NCBI RefSeq assembly: GCF_025264685.1 | Contig: NZ_CP073721.1 | Location: 3,525,001-3,589,000 of the forward strand | Length of the DNA stretch: 64,000 bases | Reading direction: 5' to 3' | Source of the DNA: Dactylosporangium roseum | GTDB lineage: Bacteria; Actinomycetota; Actinomycetes; Mycobacteriales; Micromonosporaceae | Shown: positions 44,632-52,630 of the stretch, piece after piece | Layout: each line of letters starts with the position of its first letter | How positions within the stretch are numbered: position 1 is the first letter of the stretch | Notes under the pieces: generated by a model | The model's database searches: none | What the model was told of the DNA's origin: nothing | What the model saw: the letters and a program-made list of their open reading frames with translations, nothing else | Program-made: the position numbers and the translations under genes

Positions 44632-44698
44632 GTTAAGCCGAGGAAACAGCCAAGTCCACCCGGCCACCACAGGCCATCCCACGATCCCTCGGCTTAAC
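44632..44698. repeat. 12-bp inverted repeat upstream of the RIT genes
   Basis: GTTAAGCCGAGG at 44632-44643 and its reverse complement CCTCGGCTTAAC at 44687-44698, separated by 43 nt. It lies between the first recombinase gene and the truncated IS3 transposase. It may be the outer end of the RIT element or an operator for the recombinase operon. Confidence 0.55.
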
Positions 44699-44707
44699 GC
44701 ACGGCTC

Positions 44708-45300
44708 GGCGTAATCGGAGTGGTGGATCAACTGTTGGTCGCGCACGTCGCGGGTCCAGATGCCGTACTCGAGGGCACCGAGGATGAGGTCGGTGTCGCA
44801 TCGGTCGCCGGCTTTCCAGCCGACGATGCGGTTGGAGAACGCGTCGCGGACGGCGGCGAGCCAGAACACCCCTTCACCGCAGCGGATGCGGGTGGCGTCG
44901 GCGACCCACAGCCGGTTCGGTACGGTGGCGGTGAAGTTGCGGTTTACCAGGTCCGGGGCGGGTATCGCGCGCGGGTCCTGGACGGTTGCGCCGCCGCGCC
45001 AGCCGCGGCGTAGGGACGCGCCCTGCCAGCCTTGCTGCGCCATCAGCCGCTCGACACGTTTGCGGCCCACGTGGATGCCGTCACGGCGCAGTTGCCGGTG
45101 GACCCGGTCCGCGCCGTAGGTGCAGCCGGACGCGGTCCAGATGTCGTGAATGTTGGACAGCAGCCCGAGGTCGACCAGGTCCCGGTCGCACGGCTGGGTG
45201 AACCGCGCGCGCCAGGCGTAGTAGGTGGAGGTGCTGATCTGCAGAACCCGAACAGGAGCGCGACCGCGAAGCGGTCTGAGTGTTCGTCGATGAACGTCAT
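44708..45300 (-). pseudogene. IS3-family OrfB, frameshifted and truncated
   Basis: Integrase-type DDE transposase domain. MTFIDEHSDRFAVALL opens at 45300, then a one-base frame change near 45260. RVLQISTSTYYAWRAR follows, then GCTYGADRVHRQLRRDGIHVGRKRVERLM, RLWVADATRIRCGEGVFWLAAV (first Asp) and LIHHSD (second Asp), where similarity stops near 44716. The Glu-containing end is lost. Besides the truncation, the internal frame change shows independent decay or a read error. Confidence 0.75.
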
Positions 45301-45608
45301 GACCGTCGCCGGGTCGGGTCGAACTCCGAGGCGAAATACGCGCTCGCCGCTTTGAGGATCTCATTCGCCCGCCGCAGCTCAGCGTTCTCCCGCGCCAGCC
45401 TGCGGTTCTCCTCCAGCAGGTCACTGGAGGGCCGGTCGGTGCGCTCCCCGGCGTCCGCCTCAGCCTGCCGGATCCAGTTGCGAAGCGCCTCATGATGCAC
45501 GTTGAGCTGTTCGGCCAGCCGGCGGATCACCGGCTTCGGGTCCGACTCCCGATACAGCCGCACTGCACGCTGCCGCAGGTCGTCGAGGTACTTCTTCGGT
45601 GCTGGCAC
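45297..45608 (-). CDS. IS3-family OrfA (helix-turn-helix protein)
   Basis: 103 residues. An HTH domain (KKYLDDLRQRAVRLYRESDPKPVIRRLAEQLNVHHEALRNWIRQ) is followed by a leucine-zipper-like coiled coil (LLEENRRLARENAELRRANEILKAAS) and ends FASEFDPTRRRS. OrfA is normally fused to OrfB by programmed -1 frameshifting to make the active transposase. The frame is intact but its OrfB partner is broken, so it cannot transpose alone. Confidence 0.82.
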   Translation of the reverse strand: MPAPKKYLDDLRQRAVRLYRESDPKPVIRRLAEQLNVHHEALRNWIRQAEADAGERTDRPSSDLLEENRRLARENAELRRANEILKAASAYFASEFDPTRRRS

Positions 45609-45673
45609 GGACCTTCCCTTTCCACGGCCATCAGACCATGATCAAGAAGCTCCATGAAAGCGGGGGTGACTCA

Positions 45674-46232
45674 ACTCGACCTGCATGACGGTGCCCAGCA
45701 ACGGCTGGTGTCACTCGCGATGAAGCTCGGCCTCACCCGCACTTCCATGGCCGATGTGCCGGAGTCCCTGCGCGATGCGATCGCCGAGGCACATGAGGAG
45801 GCGAAGATCGCCCTCACCGAGTTGCGCAGCTTCGTGCGCGGGCTGCATCCGCCAGTTCTGGAGGATCGCGGGCTCGACGCCGTGCTATCCGGGCTCTGCA
45901 CAATCGCACCGATTCCGGTGCGGCTGCGGGTACGAGCGCCCCAACGCTGTCCACCGGTAGTGGAGGCGGTTGCCTACTTCGTCGTGGCTGAGGCGTTGAC
46001 GAACGTGGCCAGGCACGCCCAGGCCGATCGCGCCGAGGTGGTTGTCGAGCGGCATGCGCATGGGCTGCATATCGAGGTCAGCGACGACGGCCGCGGCGGC
46101 GCTCGACCCGGCGCCGGCACCGGCCTGGTCGGCTTGGCGCAGTGGGTGGCCGCCGTGGATGGCACATTGAGCATCGAAAGCCCCACCGGCGGTCCAACCC
46201 GCATCACCGTGGACCTGCCGTGCGCATCGTGA
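45674..46232 (+). pseudogene. Histidine kinase, 5'-truncated by an IS3 element
   Basis: C-terminal part of a NarL-system sensor kinase. It starts within the His-box: LDLHDGAQQRLVSLAMKLGL (the phosphorylated His, HisKA_3 type). The rest is complete: ELRSFVRGLHPPVLEDRGLDAVL, VVAEALTNVARHAQADRAEVVV (ATPase N box) and ISDDGRGGARPGAGTGLVGL-like (G box). The sensor domain upstream is gone, replaced by the IS3 end; an ATG at 45654 in the IS end could restart translation. Its stop overlaps the response regulator start by 13 nt. It could act as a soluble, input-less kinase if expressed. Confidence 0.8.
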
Positions 46233-46858
46233 TCGCCGAAGACTCCGTGCTGCTTCGGGCCGGACTCACGACACTGCTCGAAGCGTTCGGCATCGCCGTC
46301 GCAGCTGCGGTACCCGACGCGGAGACGTTGCTGCGCTCGGTCACACAACACCGGCCCGACCTGGCCATCGTGGACGTACGGATGGCGCCGACCTACCGGG
46401 ACGAGGGCGTGAAAGCGGCCCTCGTCCTGCGCCAACAATGGCCGCAGATCGGCGTACTGCTGCTGTCCCAGCACGTGGAAGAGCGATACGCCACCGAACT
46501 GCTCTCCACCTCGACCAGCAGCATCGGATACCTACTCAAGGACCGGGTCGCCGACGTCACAGAATTCCTCGACGCGTTGCGCCGGGTCGCTGCCGGCGGC
46601 ACCGCACTAGACCCGGAGGTGGTCGCGCAGCTACTACAGCGACGCCAGGATCCCTTGGTCCGCCTCACCCCCCGCGAACTGGACGTACTGCGACTCATGG
46701 CCGAGGGCCGCTCCAACCAAGGCGTCGCAGCCGGCCTCAACATCAGCCCGAGCGCAGTGGAGAAACACGTCAACAACATCTTCACCAAACTCGACCTTCC
46801 ACCCACCGACGTCGACCACCGCCGCGTACTCGCAGTCCTCCGCTACCTCGACGGCTGA
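46220..46858 (+). CDS. NarL/LuxR-type response regulator
   Basis: 212 residues from GTG 46220, inside the end of the kinase gene (13-nt overlap), so the two are translationally coupled. Receiver domain VRIVIAEDSVLLRAGLTTLL with the paired acidic residues, phosphorylated Asp in LAIVDVRMAP, and Lys in YLLKDRVADV. The C-terminal LuxR-type helix-turn-helix reads RLTPRELDVLRLMAEGRSNQGVAAGLNISPSAVEKHVNNIF. Its cognate kinase has lost its sensor domain, so phosphorylation in response to the original signal is unlikely. Target genes unknown. Confidence 0.9.
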   Translation: MRIVIAEDSVLLRAGLTTLLEAFGIAVAAAVPDAETLLRSVTQHRPDLAIVDVRMAPTYRDEGVKAALVLRQQWPQIGVLLLSQHVEERYATELLSTSTSSIGYLLKDRVADVTEFLDALRRVAAGGTALDPEVVAQLLQRRQDPLVRLTPRELDVLRLMAEGRSNQGVAAGLNISPSAVEKHVNNIFTKLDLPPTDVDHRRVLAVLRYLDG

Positions 46859-47019
46859 GCATCTCCCATCCAGCCGTGGCGCTTGGCGGCACAAGTAATC
46901 CGACCGCAGCGAAGCCGCACGACAGACCACGCCGCAAGGTCGCCAGCCGCGACGCGGACACCGCGCACTCGTTGAACGACAGTCCAGATGCCGGGGACTC
47001 TCGAACCCGAAGAACACAT

Positions 47020-47381
47020 CCAGGATCGCCACCGTCCACGACAAGGGCGTCGAGGCGATCCGGATCGCCCGCGCCGCCGGCGTCCGGATCGCCTCCGGGT
47101 CGGACCTGCTCGGCCCGCTGGCCCGCGACAAGGCCCTGGAACTGCACCTGAAGACGCAGGCCATGACCCCGCTGGAGGCTGTCGTCTCGGTGACCCTGAC
47201 CAATGCCGAGCTGCTCGGTATCGCCGACGAGACCGGCACCGTCATCGACGGCAGGTACGCCGACCTGCTGGTCGTCGACGGCGATGCCCTGGCCGATCTG
47301 CGCATCCTGCGGGACCGCTCGCGGCTGGCGTTGATCATGCGGCAGGGCCGGGTGCGCAAGGCCGCCTACAAGATCGTCTGA
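47020..47381 (+). pseudogene. Amidohydrolase C-terminal fragment
   Basis: The last ~115 codons of an imidazolonepropionase-like metal-dependent hydrolase: VHDKGVEAIRIARAAGVRIASGSDLLGP (catalytic Asp of the GxD motif), MTPLEAVVSVTLTNAELLGI, GTVIDGRYADLLVVDGDAL, RVRKAAYKIV and a stop. The metal-binding N-terminal half (HxH, Lys, two His) is absent; the preceding 150 nt shows no match. Inactive remnant. Confidence 0.75.
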
Positions 47382-47409
47382 GGTGGATCGTACCGTCCCC
47401 CGGCTGCGG

Positions 47410-47853
47410 TCAGTTGATATCGAACTCGTTGCCTTCCGGGTCCTTCATCCCGACCGCGTAGTGGTTGAGCCCTTCCTCGGACAACGCGCCAGTGAAAGTG
47501 GCGCCCAGGTCAGCCAGCCGCCTGGCCTCCGCGTCGACTCGATTCCTGCGGGTCTCGATCGGGTCCGTCCGTACGCCACTGGCGTGAATGTCCAAGTGCA
47601 GCCGGTTCTTGACTACCTTGGCATCCGGGACGGCATGGAACCAGATGCTCGGCCCGTGGCCCTCCGGATCGCTGATCCTGTCCGACCCGTCGACGAGATC
47701 CTCCTCAGGGCCCCCCAGCTCGCGGTAGAAGTCGTTCCAGGTAGCGAATCCAGCCGGGGCGGGTGCGAGCTCATAGCCCAGCGCGGCGGCCCAGAACTGG
47801 GCCAACCGGTCCGGGTCGGCGCAGTCGATGACCAACTGAATGCGGCCAGGCAC
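47410..47853 (-). CDS. VOC-superfamily (glyoxalase-like) protein
   Basis: 147 residues with the beta-alpha-beta-beta-beta fold of the glyoxalase/dioxygenase superfamily: IQLVIDCADPDRLAQFWAAALGYEL, PSIWFHAVPDAKVVKNRLHLDIHA, ETRRNRVDAEARRLADLGATF and VGMKDPEGNEFDI. The GTG start at 47853 follows GAGGAGG with a 5-nt gap. Metal ligands such as His in LHLDIH and Glu in EGNEF are visible, but the substrate is unknown (antibiotic resistance, methylmalonyl epimerase or dioxygenase all possible). It is independent of its neighbours. Confidence 0.8.
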   Translation of the reverse strand: MPGRIQLVIDCADPDRLAQFWAAALGYELAPAPAGFATWNDFYRELGGPEEDLVDGSDRISDPEGHGPSIWFHAVPDAKVVKNRLHLDIHASGVRTDPIETRRNRVDAEARRLADLGATFTGALSEEGLNHYAVGMKDPEGNEFDIN

Positions 47854-47883
47854 CGGTTCCTCCTCAGGTCGTCGTTCGGCGTA

Positions 47884-49215
47884 CTACAGCCCGAACAGAT
47901 TGAAGCCGAACCACAGCAGCAAGAGCGCGGCTATGGTCACCGCGGGTGCCCACATCGCGTTGATCATGCTGCGTCGCAACCTGCGGCGGGCCAGGGCGAG
48001 CTGGTGTCGCGAGGTCCTCGCGGCACCTGGTGTGGTGACAGCCCCTAAGGTCAGGGGCAGCCGGGCGGTGACGGTGAAGCCGTCGACCGCCGGCCACGCA
48101 TCGAGGGTGCCGCCGGCCAGCCGGACGCGCTCGTCCAGGCCGGCCAGTCCGTGGCCCGGTGCACCGGGCCGCCGGCGGGACGCGGTAGCTCGGTTAACGA
48201 CAGTGACCACCGCCTCGGCACCCTGCCGCCGCAGCGTCACAGTGACCGGGGCACCCGGGGCGTGCTTCGTAGCGTTGGTCAGCGCCTCCTGCACCACCCG
48301 GTACGCCGCCCGGTGGGTCATCGGCGGTAGCGCCGTTCCTTCGTCATCCCCGGCCGGGGTCAGCTCGTCGACCAGCGTCACCGCGACACCGGAAGCCGTC
48401 GCCCGGTCCACCAACGACCGGACCGTGTCCCCGGCGGGCAGCATAGGAGCGGTCTCGTGGTCTTCTCGCAGCACCCCGATGACCTCGCGCAGCCGCGAGG
48501 TAGCCTCGGCCGCGGCCCGGCGCAGTTCGGCCGCGGCGTGTCGACCCTGCTTCCCGACGTCGGGCGCCACCTGCAGTGCGGCGGCGCGCAGCGCGATCAT
48601 GCTCAGCTCGTGCCCGAGTGAGTCGTGCATGTCCCGGGCGATGCGTGAACGCTCACGTAGTCGAGCCTGCTCGCCGGTCAGTTCGTGTTCGCGCTCCAAG
48701 CGCTCCGCGAGCTCCCATCCGGTACGCACAAGCTCCGCCTGCTGACGAACGTATCGGCCGACGAGCCAGGGCAGGACGAGCGTGGTGAGTGCCAGGAAGA
48801 CCAATGATGTCCCGCTGGTCATCACGGTGGCCGGCGTCACCAGGATGACCAGCAGGCCCGCTGCGCACGCCGCGATGAACAACAGTAGTGCCACCGCCTG
48901 CCCCGCCGCCCGGCGGCCGAGCAGATAGGCGAGCACCACTTGAGCGACGAGGTAGTTGTTGGTCAGCATCTCGGGTGTGGCCGCCAGCCCCAGCGCTGGG
49001 GGCACCGTCGCGGCCACCGTCGGATATCGGCGGCTCGCGAGCGCGGCCACGCCGAAGAGCGGCACTGCCGCGACCTGCGTCCACTCCAGCGGCACCACGG
49101 CGACCTGCCGGGCGTCCGGAAGCTCGTCGAAGCCGAACACAGGCGCCGCGATCACCAGCCACAGCGCCAGATCAAGCATCAGCTCCCGGCTCGGCAACCG
49201 TTGCACGACTGCCAC
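47884..49215 (-). CDS. Sensor histidine kinase with a C-terminal membrane helix
   Basis: 443 residues. Five or six N-terminal membrane helices (LMLDLALWLVIAAPVFGF, VALLLFIAACAAGLLVILVTP) end with a short HAMP-like helix. The HisKA_3 box follows: RIARDMHDSLGHELSMIALRAA (His about 220). The ATPase domain has VVQEALTNATKHAPGAPVTVTL and GHGLAGLDERVRLAGG. After it, an extra hydrophobic helix near the C-terminus (MINAMWAPAVTIAALLLLWF) is unusual for this family. The start is a GTG at 49215 (49206 possible). It is divergent from the ABC exporter genes across a 111-nt region with a palindrome. Partner of the regulator at 52631. Confidence 0.86.
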   Translation of the reverse strand: MAVVQRLPSRELMLDLALWLVIAAPVFGFDELPDARQVAVVPLEWTQVAAVPLFGVAALASRRYPTVAATVPPALGLAATPEMLTNNYLVAQVVLAYLLGRRAAGQAVALLLFIAACAAGLLVILVTPATVMTSGTSLVFLALTTLVLPWLVGRYVRQQAELVRTGWELAERLEREHELTGEQARLRERSRIARDMHDSLGHELSMIALRAAALQVAPDVGKQGRHAAAELRRAAAEATSRLREVIGVLREDHETAPMLPAGDTVRSLVDRATASGVAVTLVDELTPAGDDEGTALPPMTHRAAYRVVQEALTNATKHAPGAPVTVTLRRQGAEAVVTVVNRATASRRRPGAPGHGLAGLDERVRLAGGTLDAWPAVDGFTVTARLPLTLGAVTTPGAARTSRHQLALARRRLRRSMINAMWAPAVTIAALLLLWFGFNLFGL

Positions 49216-49251
49216 CCGGCCACGGTACCGGACCCGGCCGGGCGCAGTACA

Positions 49252-49267
49252 CCTGACGAAAGTCAGG
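49252..49267. promoter_or_regulatory. Palindromic operator between kinase and ABC exporter
   Basis: CCTGAC GAAA GTCAGG is a perfect 6-bp inverted repeat in the 111-nt region between the divergent kinase (starts 49215) and ABC ATPase (49327) genes. It is the natural binding site for the nearby NarL-type regulator, and similar TGAC-N4-GTCA sites are common in front of such exporters. A possible -10 (TAGCTT) is close to the ATPase start. Confidence 0.6.
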
Positions 49268-49326
49268 GTGACTTCCTGCCGATCGTGCACGGCGGCGGGC
49301 ACCGCCGGTTTCCTAGCTTCGACGGC

Positions 49327-50058
49327 ATGAACGACGCGAATCCAGCGATTGCCGCCCGGGCCACCGAGCTGACCAAGATCTACGGTCAGGGCGAGACCCG
49401 GGTTACGGCGCTCGACGGCGTGTCCGTCGAGTTCCGCCCGGGTGAGTTCACCGCGATCATGGGGCCTTCCGGTTCCGGCAAGTCCACGCTCATGCTCTGC
49501 ATGGCCGGCCTCGACACGTTCACCTCGGGGTCGGTTCAAATCGGTGCGACCGAGCTGACCGGGCTGAGCGACAAGCGTCTCACCCGGCTGCGCCGTGACA
49601 AGATCGGCTTCGTCTTCCAGGCGTTCAACCTGTTGCCGGTGTTGAACGCGACGGAGAACATCACCCTGCCGACGGACATCGCCCGCCGCAAGGCCGACAG
49701 CGACTGGCTGGGCCAGGTGGTGGAGTCGCTCGGCTTGGCCGACCGGCTCACCCACCGGCCGAGCCAGCTCTCCGGCGGCCAGCAACAGCGCGTGGCGATC
49801 GCCCGGGCGCTGGCCGCCCGACCGGAGATCATTTTCGCGGACGAGCCGACCGGCAACCTCGACTCCCGCTCCGGCGCCGAGGTGCTGAGGTTCCTGCGTA
49901 GCGCGGTGCGCGACCTGGGCCAGACCGTCGTCATGGTCACACACGACCCGGCAGCCGCGGCCACCACCGACCGCGTCGTATTCCTCGCCGACGGCCGCAT
50001 CGTCGACGAACTGCGCGACCCGAGCGCCGAGGCGGTCCTCGACCGCATGAAGGACTGA
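49327..50058 (+). CDS. ABC transporter ATP-binding protein (MacB/LolD type)
   Basis: 243 residues. Walker A MGPSGSGKSTL (about 45), Q-loop FVFQAFNLLPVL, signature LSGGQQQRVAIARAL, Walker B IIFADEPTGNLD, and the H-loop VMVTHD, all canonical. The EPTGNLD sequence marks the MacB/LolD/FtsE-like family that partners FtsX-type permeases. Start ATG 49327 after the operator. It couples ATP hydrolysis to the permease encoded 5 nt downstream. Probably exports an antimicrobial peptide or lipid, or is a resistance exporter for such agents. Confidence 0.92.
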   Translation: MNDANPAIAARATELTKIYGQGETRVTALDGVSVEFRPGEFTAIMGPSGSGKSTLMLCMAGLDTFTSGSVQIGATELTGLSDKRLTRLRRDKIGFVFQAFNLLPVLNATENITLPTDIARRKADSDWLGQVVESLGLADRLTHRPSQLSGGQQQRVAIARALAARPEIIFADEPTGNLDSRSGAEVLRFLRSAVRDLGQTVVMVTHDPAAAATTDRVVFLADGRIVDELRDPSAEAVLDRMKD

Positions 50059-50063
50059 TCCCG

Positions 50064-52562
50064 ATGCTCCGCATCGCACTGCGCAACGTGCTCGCGCACA
50101 AGGCCCGGCTGACGATGACGATCCTGGCCGTGCTGCTCGGCGTGGCCTTCGTCGCCGGTACCCTCGTCTTCACCGACAGTATCTCCGAGGCGTACCGAAG
50201 CAGCGCCGAGAAGAGTTTTACCAGCGTCGACGTCAGGCTGCGGCCGGCCCGCAGCCCGGCCGGCCCCGACACCGGCCGGCTGCTCGACCACGCGCTGCTG
50301 GACCGGGCCGCCGCGCTGCCCGGTGTCGCGAGCGCCAAGGGTGTGGTCTCCGGCTTCACCGCGCTCTCCGACAAGCACGGCCGGATGGTCGGTGAGGGCT
50401 GGGCCACGACCGGCGCCAACTACGACGCCCGGTATCCGATGCTCCGGGGGCGTCCGCCGACGACCCGGGGAGAGGTCGCCATCGACGCCCAGACCGCCGA
50501 GCGCACCGGCTACCGGGTCGGTGACACCGTCCGGCTGTCAGTGAGCGGGCCCGCCCTGGTGGCGACGGTCACCGGCATCTTCACCACCGACGACGGCAAC
50601 GTCGCCGCCGGCGGAAGCCTCGCCCTCTTCGACACGGATACCGCGCAGCAGCGCTTCGCCGAACCCGGCCGGTACAACTACGTCGACCTCACCGCGGCTC
50701 CCGGGACCACCGCGGAGCAGCTGCGGCAGCGCGTCGAGGCGCTGCTGCCGTACGGCGTCGAGGCGATCACCGCAACCCGGCTGGCGGCCGAGCAAGCCGA
50801 TGACAACGTCAGGGACTTTCGCACCCTGTCGCAGGTGCTGCTCGCCTGCGCCGGTGTCGCGCTGTTCGTCGCGGCTTTCCTCATCGTCAACACCTTCACC
50901 GTGCTGGTCACGCAGCGCAGCAAGGAGCTCGCGCTGCTGCGCGCGGTCGGTGCCAGCCGCCGCCAGGTGACCCGGTCCGTACTCATCGAGGCGGCCGTGA
51001 TCGGTCTTACCGCCTCAGTTGCCGGCCTGGCGATCGGTATCGGACTCGGCGCCGCGGTGCGCTCCATGCTGTCCGCCACCCGCAGCACGCTGCCAGACGG
51101 GCCGCTGCTCGTGGAAGTCCGGACGGTCGTGGTCGTGCTGGCCCTCGGCGTTGGCGTCACCGTGTGTGCCGCGTGGCTGCCGGCCCGCCGTGCCACCAAG
51201 ATTCCGCCGGTGGCAGCGATGAGCACACTGTACGCGCCGGCCACGGTCCGCTCACTGGTGGTGCGCAACACCGTCGGTGCCGTCCTGGCCAGCGTCGGCA
51301 CCGGTCTGACGCTCGCCGCCGGCACCATGGCCGATGGCAAGGTCACGTTGGGGCTGGGCACCATGCTGCTGCTGACCGGTGTGTTCGTGTTGACACCGCT
51401 ACTGTCCCGGCCGGTGATCGCGGCCGCCGACCCCGCGTTGCGGCGGTTCGGCGTGACCGGCAAGCTGGCTCGACAGAACGCCGTGCGCAACCCGCGCCGC
51501 ACGGCCGCCACCGCCTCGGCGCTGACCATCGGTCTCACCCTGATCGCCGGTCTGAACGTGATCGGCGCGAGCGCGGACCGGGCGGTCCACAACCTGGCCG
51601 CCTCGGACTATGTGCGCGGCGACTACGTCGTCAGCATGGCCAACGGTGCCGCGCTCGCGCCGGACGCAGCGGCGACGCTGCGTGAACTGGACGAGGTAAC
51701 CGCCGTGTCGCCGCGGCGCGAGATCCCGGCTGTGGTCGACGGCGTCCCACAGACGGTGGTCGGCTTCCGCAGCGCCGACATCGACAAACTGCTCAACCTC
51801 GGCATGACCGAGGGCACCTTCGGCGCCGGCAAGACCGCCATCGTCGACGTGGAGACCGCCGACGGCAGCGGCTGGCACGTCGGCGACAGCATCGACATCA
51901 CTTGGCCGGACGGCATCCAGGAGCGGCTAGAGCTCACCGGTCTGTACCACAGCAGGTTCGACGGCGGAGTACGGACCGACCTCTCCTTGATGGACCAACA
52001 CCTGGACCGCGTCGCCGACACGTCGATCTTCGTCAAGGTCGACGGCGGTGCCAGCCAGGCGAGGCAGCGGACCTTGCGCACCGCGCTGGGCGACAGCCCC
52101 GCGATCCGAGTCAAGGACCGGCGCGAACTCACCAACGACATCACCGGCGCGATCGGTCTCGTGTTGAACATCCTCTACGGCATGCTCGCGCTGGCGGTCG
52201 TCGTGGCCGTCCTCGGTGTGGTCAACACGCTGGCGATGTCGGTACACGAGCGAACCCAGGAGATCGGGCTGCTCCGCGCGATCGGGCTAGACCGCTCTGG
52301 CGTCAAGCGGATGGTCCGCCAGGAGTCGGTGGTGATCTCACTGTTCGGCGGGGTTCTCGGCGTCGGGCTCGGCATCTTCTTCGGCTGGGCGGTCGGCCGG
52401 CTGGTGGCCGCCCTGGGCATCGACACCTGGGCGTTCGTGGTGCCTTGGGGCCGGTTGGCGCTCGTTCTGGCCGCGGCCGCGGTGGTCGGCGTGGTCGCTG
52501 CCGAGTGGCCGGCCCGACGAGCCGCGAAGCTCGACATCCTCGCCGCGGTCAGAACCGAGTGA
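50064..52562 (+). CDS. FtsX/MacB-type ABC permease
   Basis: 832 residues. The N-terminal helix (MTILAVLLGVAFVAGTLVF), a large extracellular domain (about 40-255), then three helices (LLACAGVALFVAAFLIVNTFTVLV, EAAVIGLTASVAGLAIGIGLG, VVVLALGVGVTVCAAWLPARRA). Two further helices and a second extracellular domain follow, and the last three helices carry the second FtsX domain (LYGMLALAVVVAVLGVVNTLAMSV, ISLFGGVLGVGLGIF, LALVLAAAAVVGVVAAEWPARRAAKLDILAAVRTE). Two FtsX domains in one chain is the layout of actinobacterial exporters. Start ATG 50064, 5 nt after the ATPase stop. Followed by a strong terminator hairpin. Confidence 0.9.
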   Translation: MLRIALRNVLAHKARLTMTILAVLLGVAFVAGTLVFTDSISEAYRSSAEKSFTSVDVRLRPARSPAGPDTGRLLDHALLDRAAALPGVASAKGVVSGFTALSDKHGRMVGEGWATTGANYDARYPMLRGRPPTTRGEVAIDAQTAERTGYRVGDTVRLSVSGPALVATVTGIFTTDDGNVAAGGSLALFDTDTAQQRFAEPGRYNYVDLTAAPGTTAEQLRQRVEALLPYGVEAITATRLAAEQADDNVRDFRTLSQVLLACAGVALFVAAFLIVNTFTVLVTQRSKELALLRAVGASRRQVTRSVLIEAAVIGLTASVAGLAIGIGLGAAVRSMLSATRSTLPDGPLLVEVRTVVVVLALGVGVTVCAAWLPARRATKIPPVAAMSTLYAPATVRSLVVRNTVGAVLASVGTGLTLAAGTMADGKVTLGLGTMLLLTGVFVLTPLLSRPVIAAADPALRRFGVTGKLARQNAVRNPRRTAATASALTIGLTLIAGLNVIGASADRAVHNLAASDYVRGDYVVSMANGAALAPDAAATLRELDEVTAVSPRREIPAVVDGVPQTVVGFRSADIDKLLNLGMTEGTFGAGKTAIVDVETADGSGWHVGDSIDITWPDGIQERLELTGLYHSRFDGGVRTDLSLMDQHLDRVADTSIFVKVDGGASQARQRTLRTALGDSPAIRVKDRRELTNDITGAIGLVLNILYGMLALAVVVAVLGVVNTLAMSVHERTQEIGLLRAIGLDRSGVKRMVRQESVVISLFGGVLGVGLGIFFGWAVGRLVAALGIDTWAFVVPWGRLALVLAAAAVVGVVAAEWPARRAAKLDILAAVRTE

Positions 52563-52574
52563 CGTGGTGATTCG

Positions 52575-52605
52575 GTGCCCGGGCCCCGCACCACGGGCCC
52601 GGCAC
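52575..52605. terminator. Bidirectional terminator between permease and regulator
   Basis: GTGCCCGGGCCCC pairs with GGGCCCGGCAC (one bulged base) to form a GC-rich stem with a short GCACCAC-type loop. It lies in the 68 nt between the convergent permease and response regulator genes. No T run follows. Confidence 0.7.
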
Positions 52606-52630
52606 GAGGCCGGCTGCGAGCGTCCGCCGT

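Larger units (their letters stand above)
41356..44698 (-). mobile_element. RIT element (recombinase in trio)
   Basis: Three tyrosine recombinase genes in one direction, each overlapping the next (44570 to 43365, 43368 to 42406, 42415 to 41356). This is the defining arrangement of RIT elements. The three proteins differ in length and sequence (401, 320 and about 350 residues), in the usual RitA, RitB, RitC order. A 12-bp inverted repeat (GTTAAGCCGAGG) lies just upstream of the first gene at 44632-44698 and may mark one end. The other end is next to IS5 copy A at 41343 and shows no matching repeat. The right side of the element truncates an IS3 transposase. RIT elements have no proven transposition mechanism. 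Confidence 0.85.
44708..45673 (-). mobile_element. IS3-family element, truncated at its right end
   Basis: Minus-strand IS3-type element with orfA (45297-45608) and the start of orfB. The left end is probably 45673, where TGAGTCACCCCCG begins on the minus strand, resembling the TGA...CCCC ends of IS3 elements. The end after the second catalytic Asp is missing: orfB stops matching at the LIHHSD segment near 44716, where the RIT region starts. It has replaced the N-terminus of a histidine kinase on the other strand. Confidence 0.72.

Noticed and set aside
44632..44698. The 12-bp inverted repeat as a terminator
   Set aside because: Arms are 43 nt apart and lie upstream of the first RIT gene rather than after a gene; better read as an element end or operator.
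47884..50079. Extension of the kinase frame to 731 codons
   Set aside because: The part beyond 49215 is antisense to the ABC ATPase, which has all its motifs; the kinase starts at about 49215.
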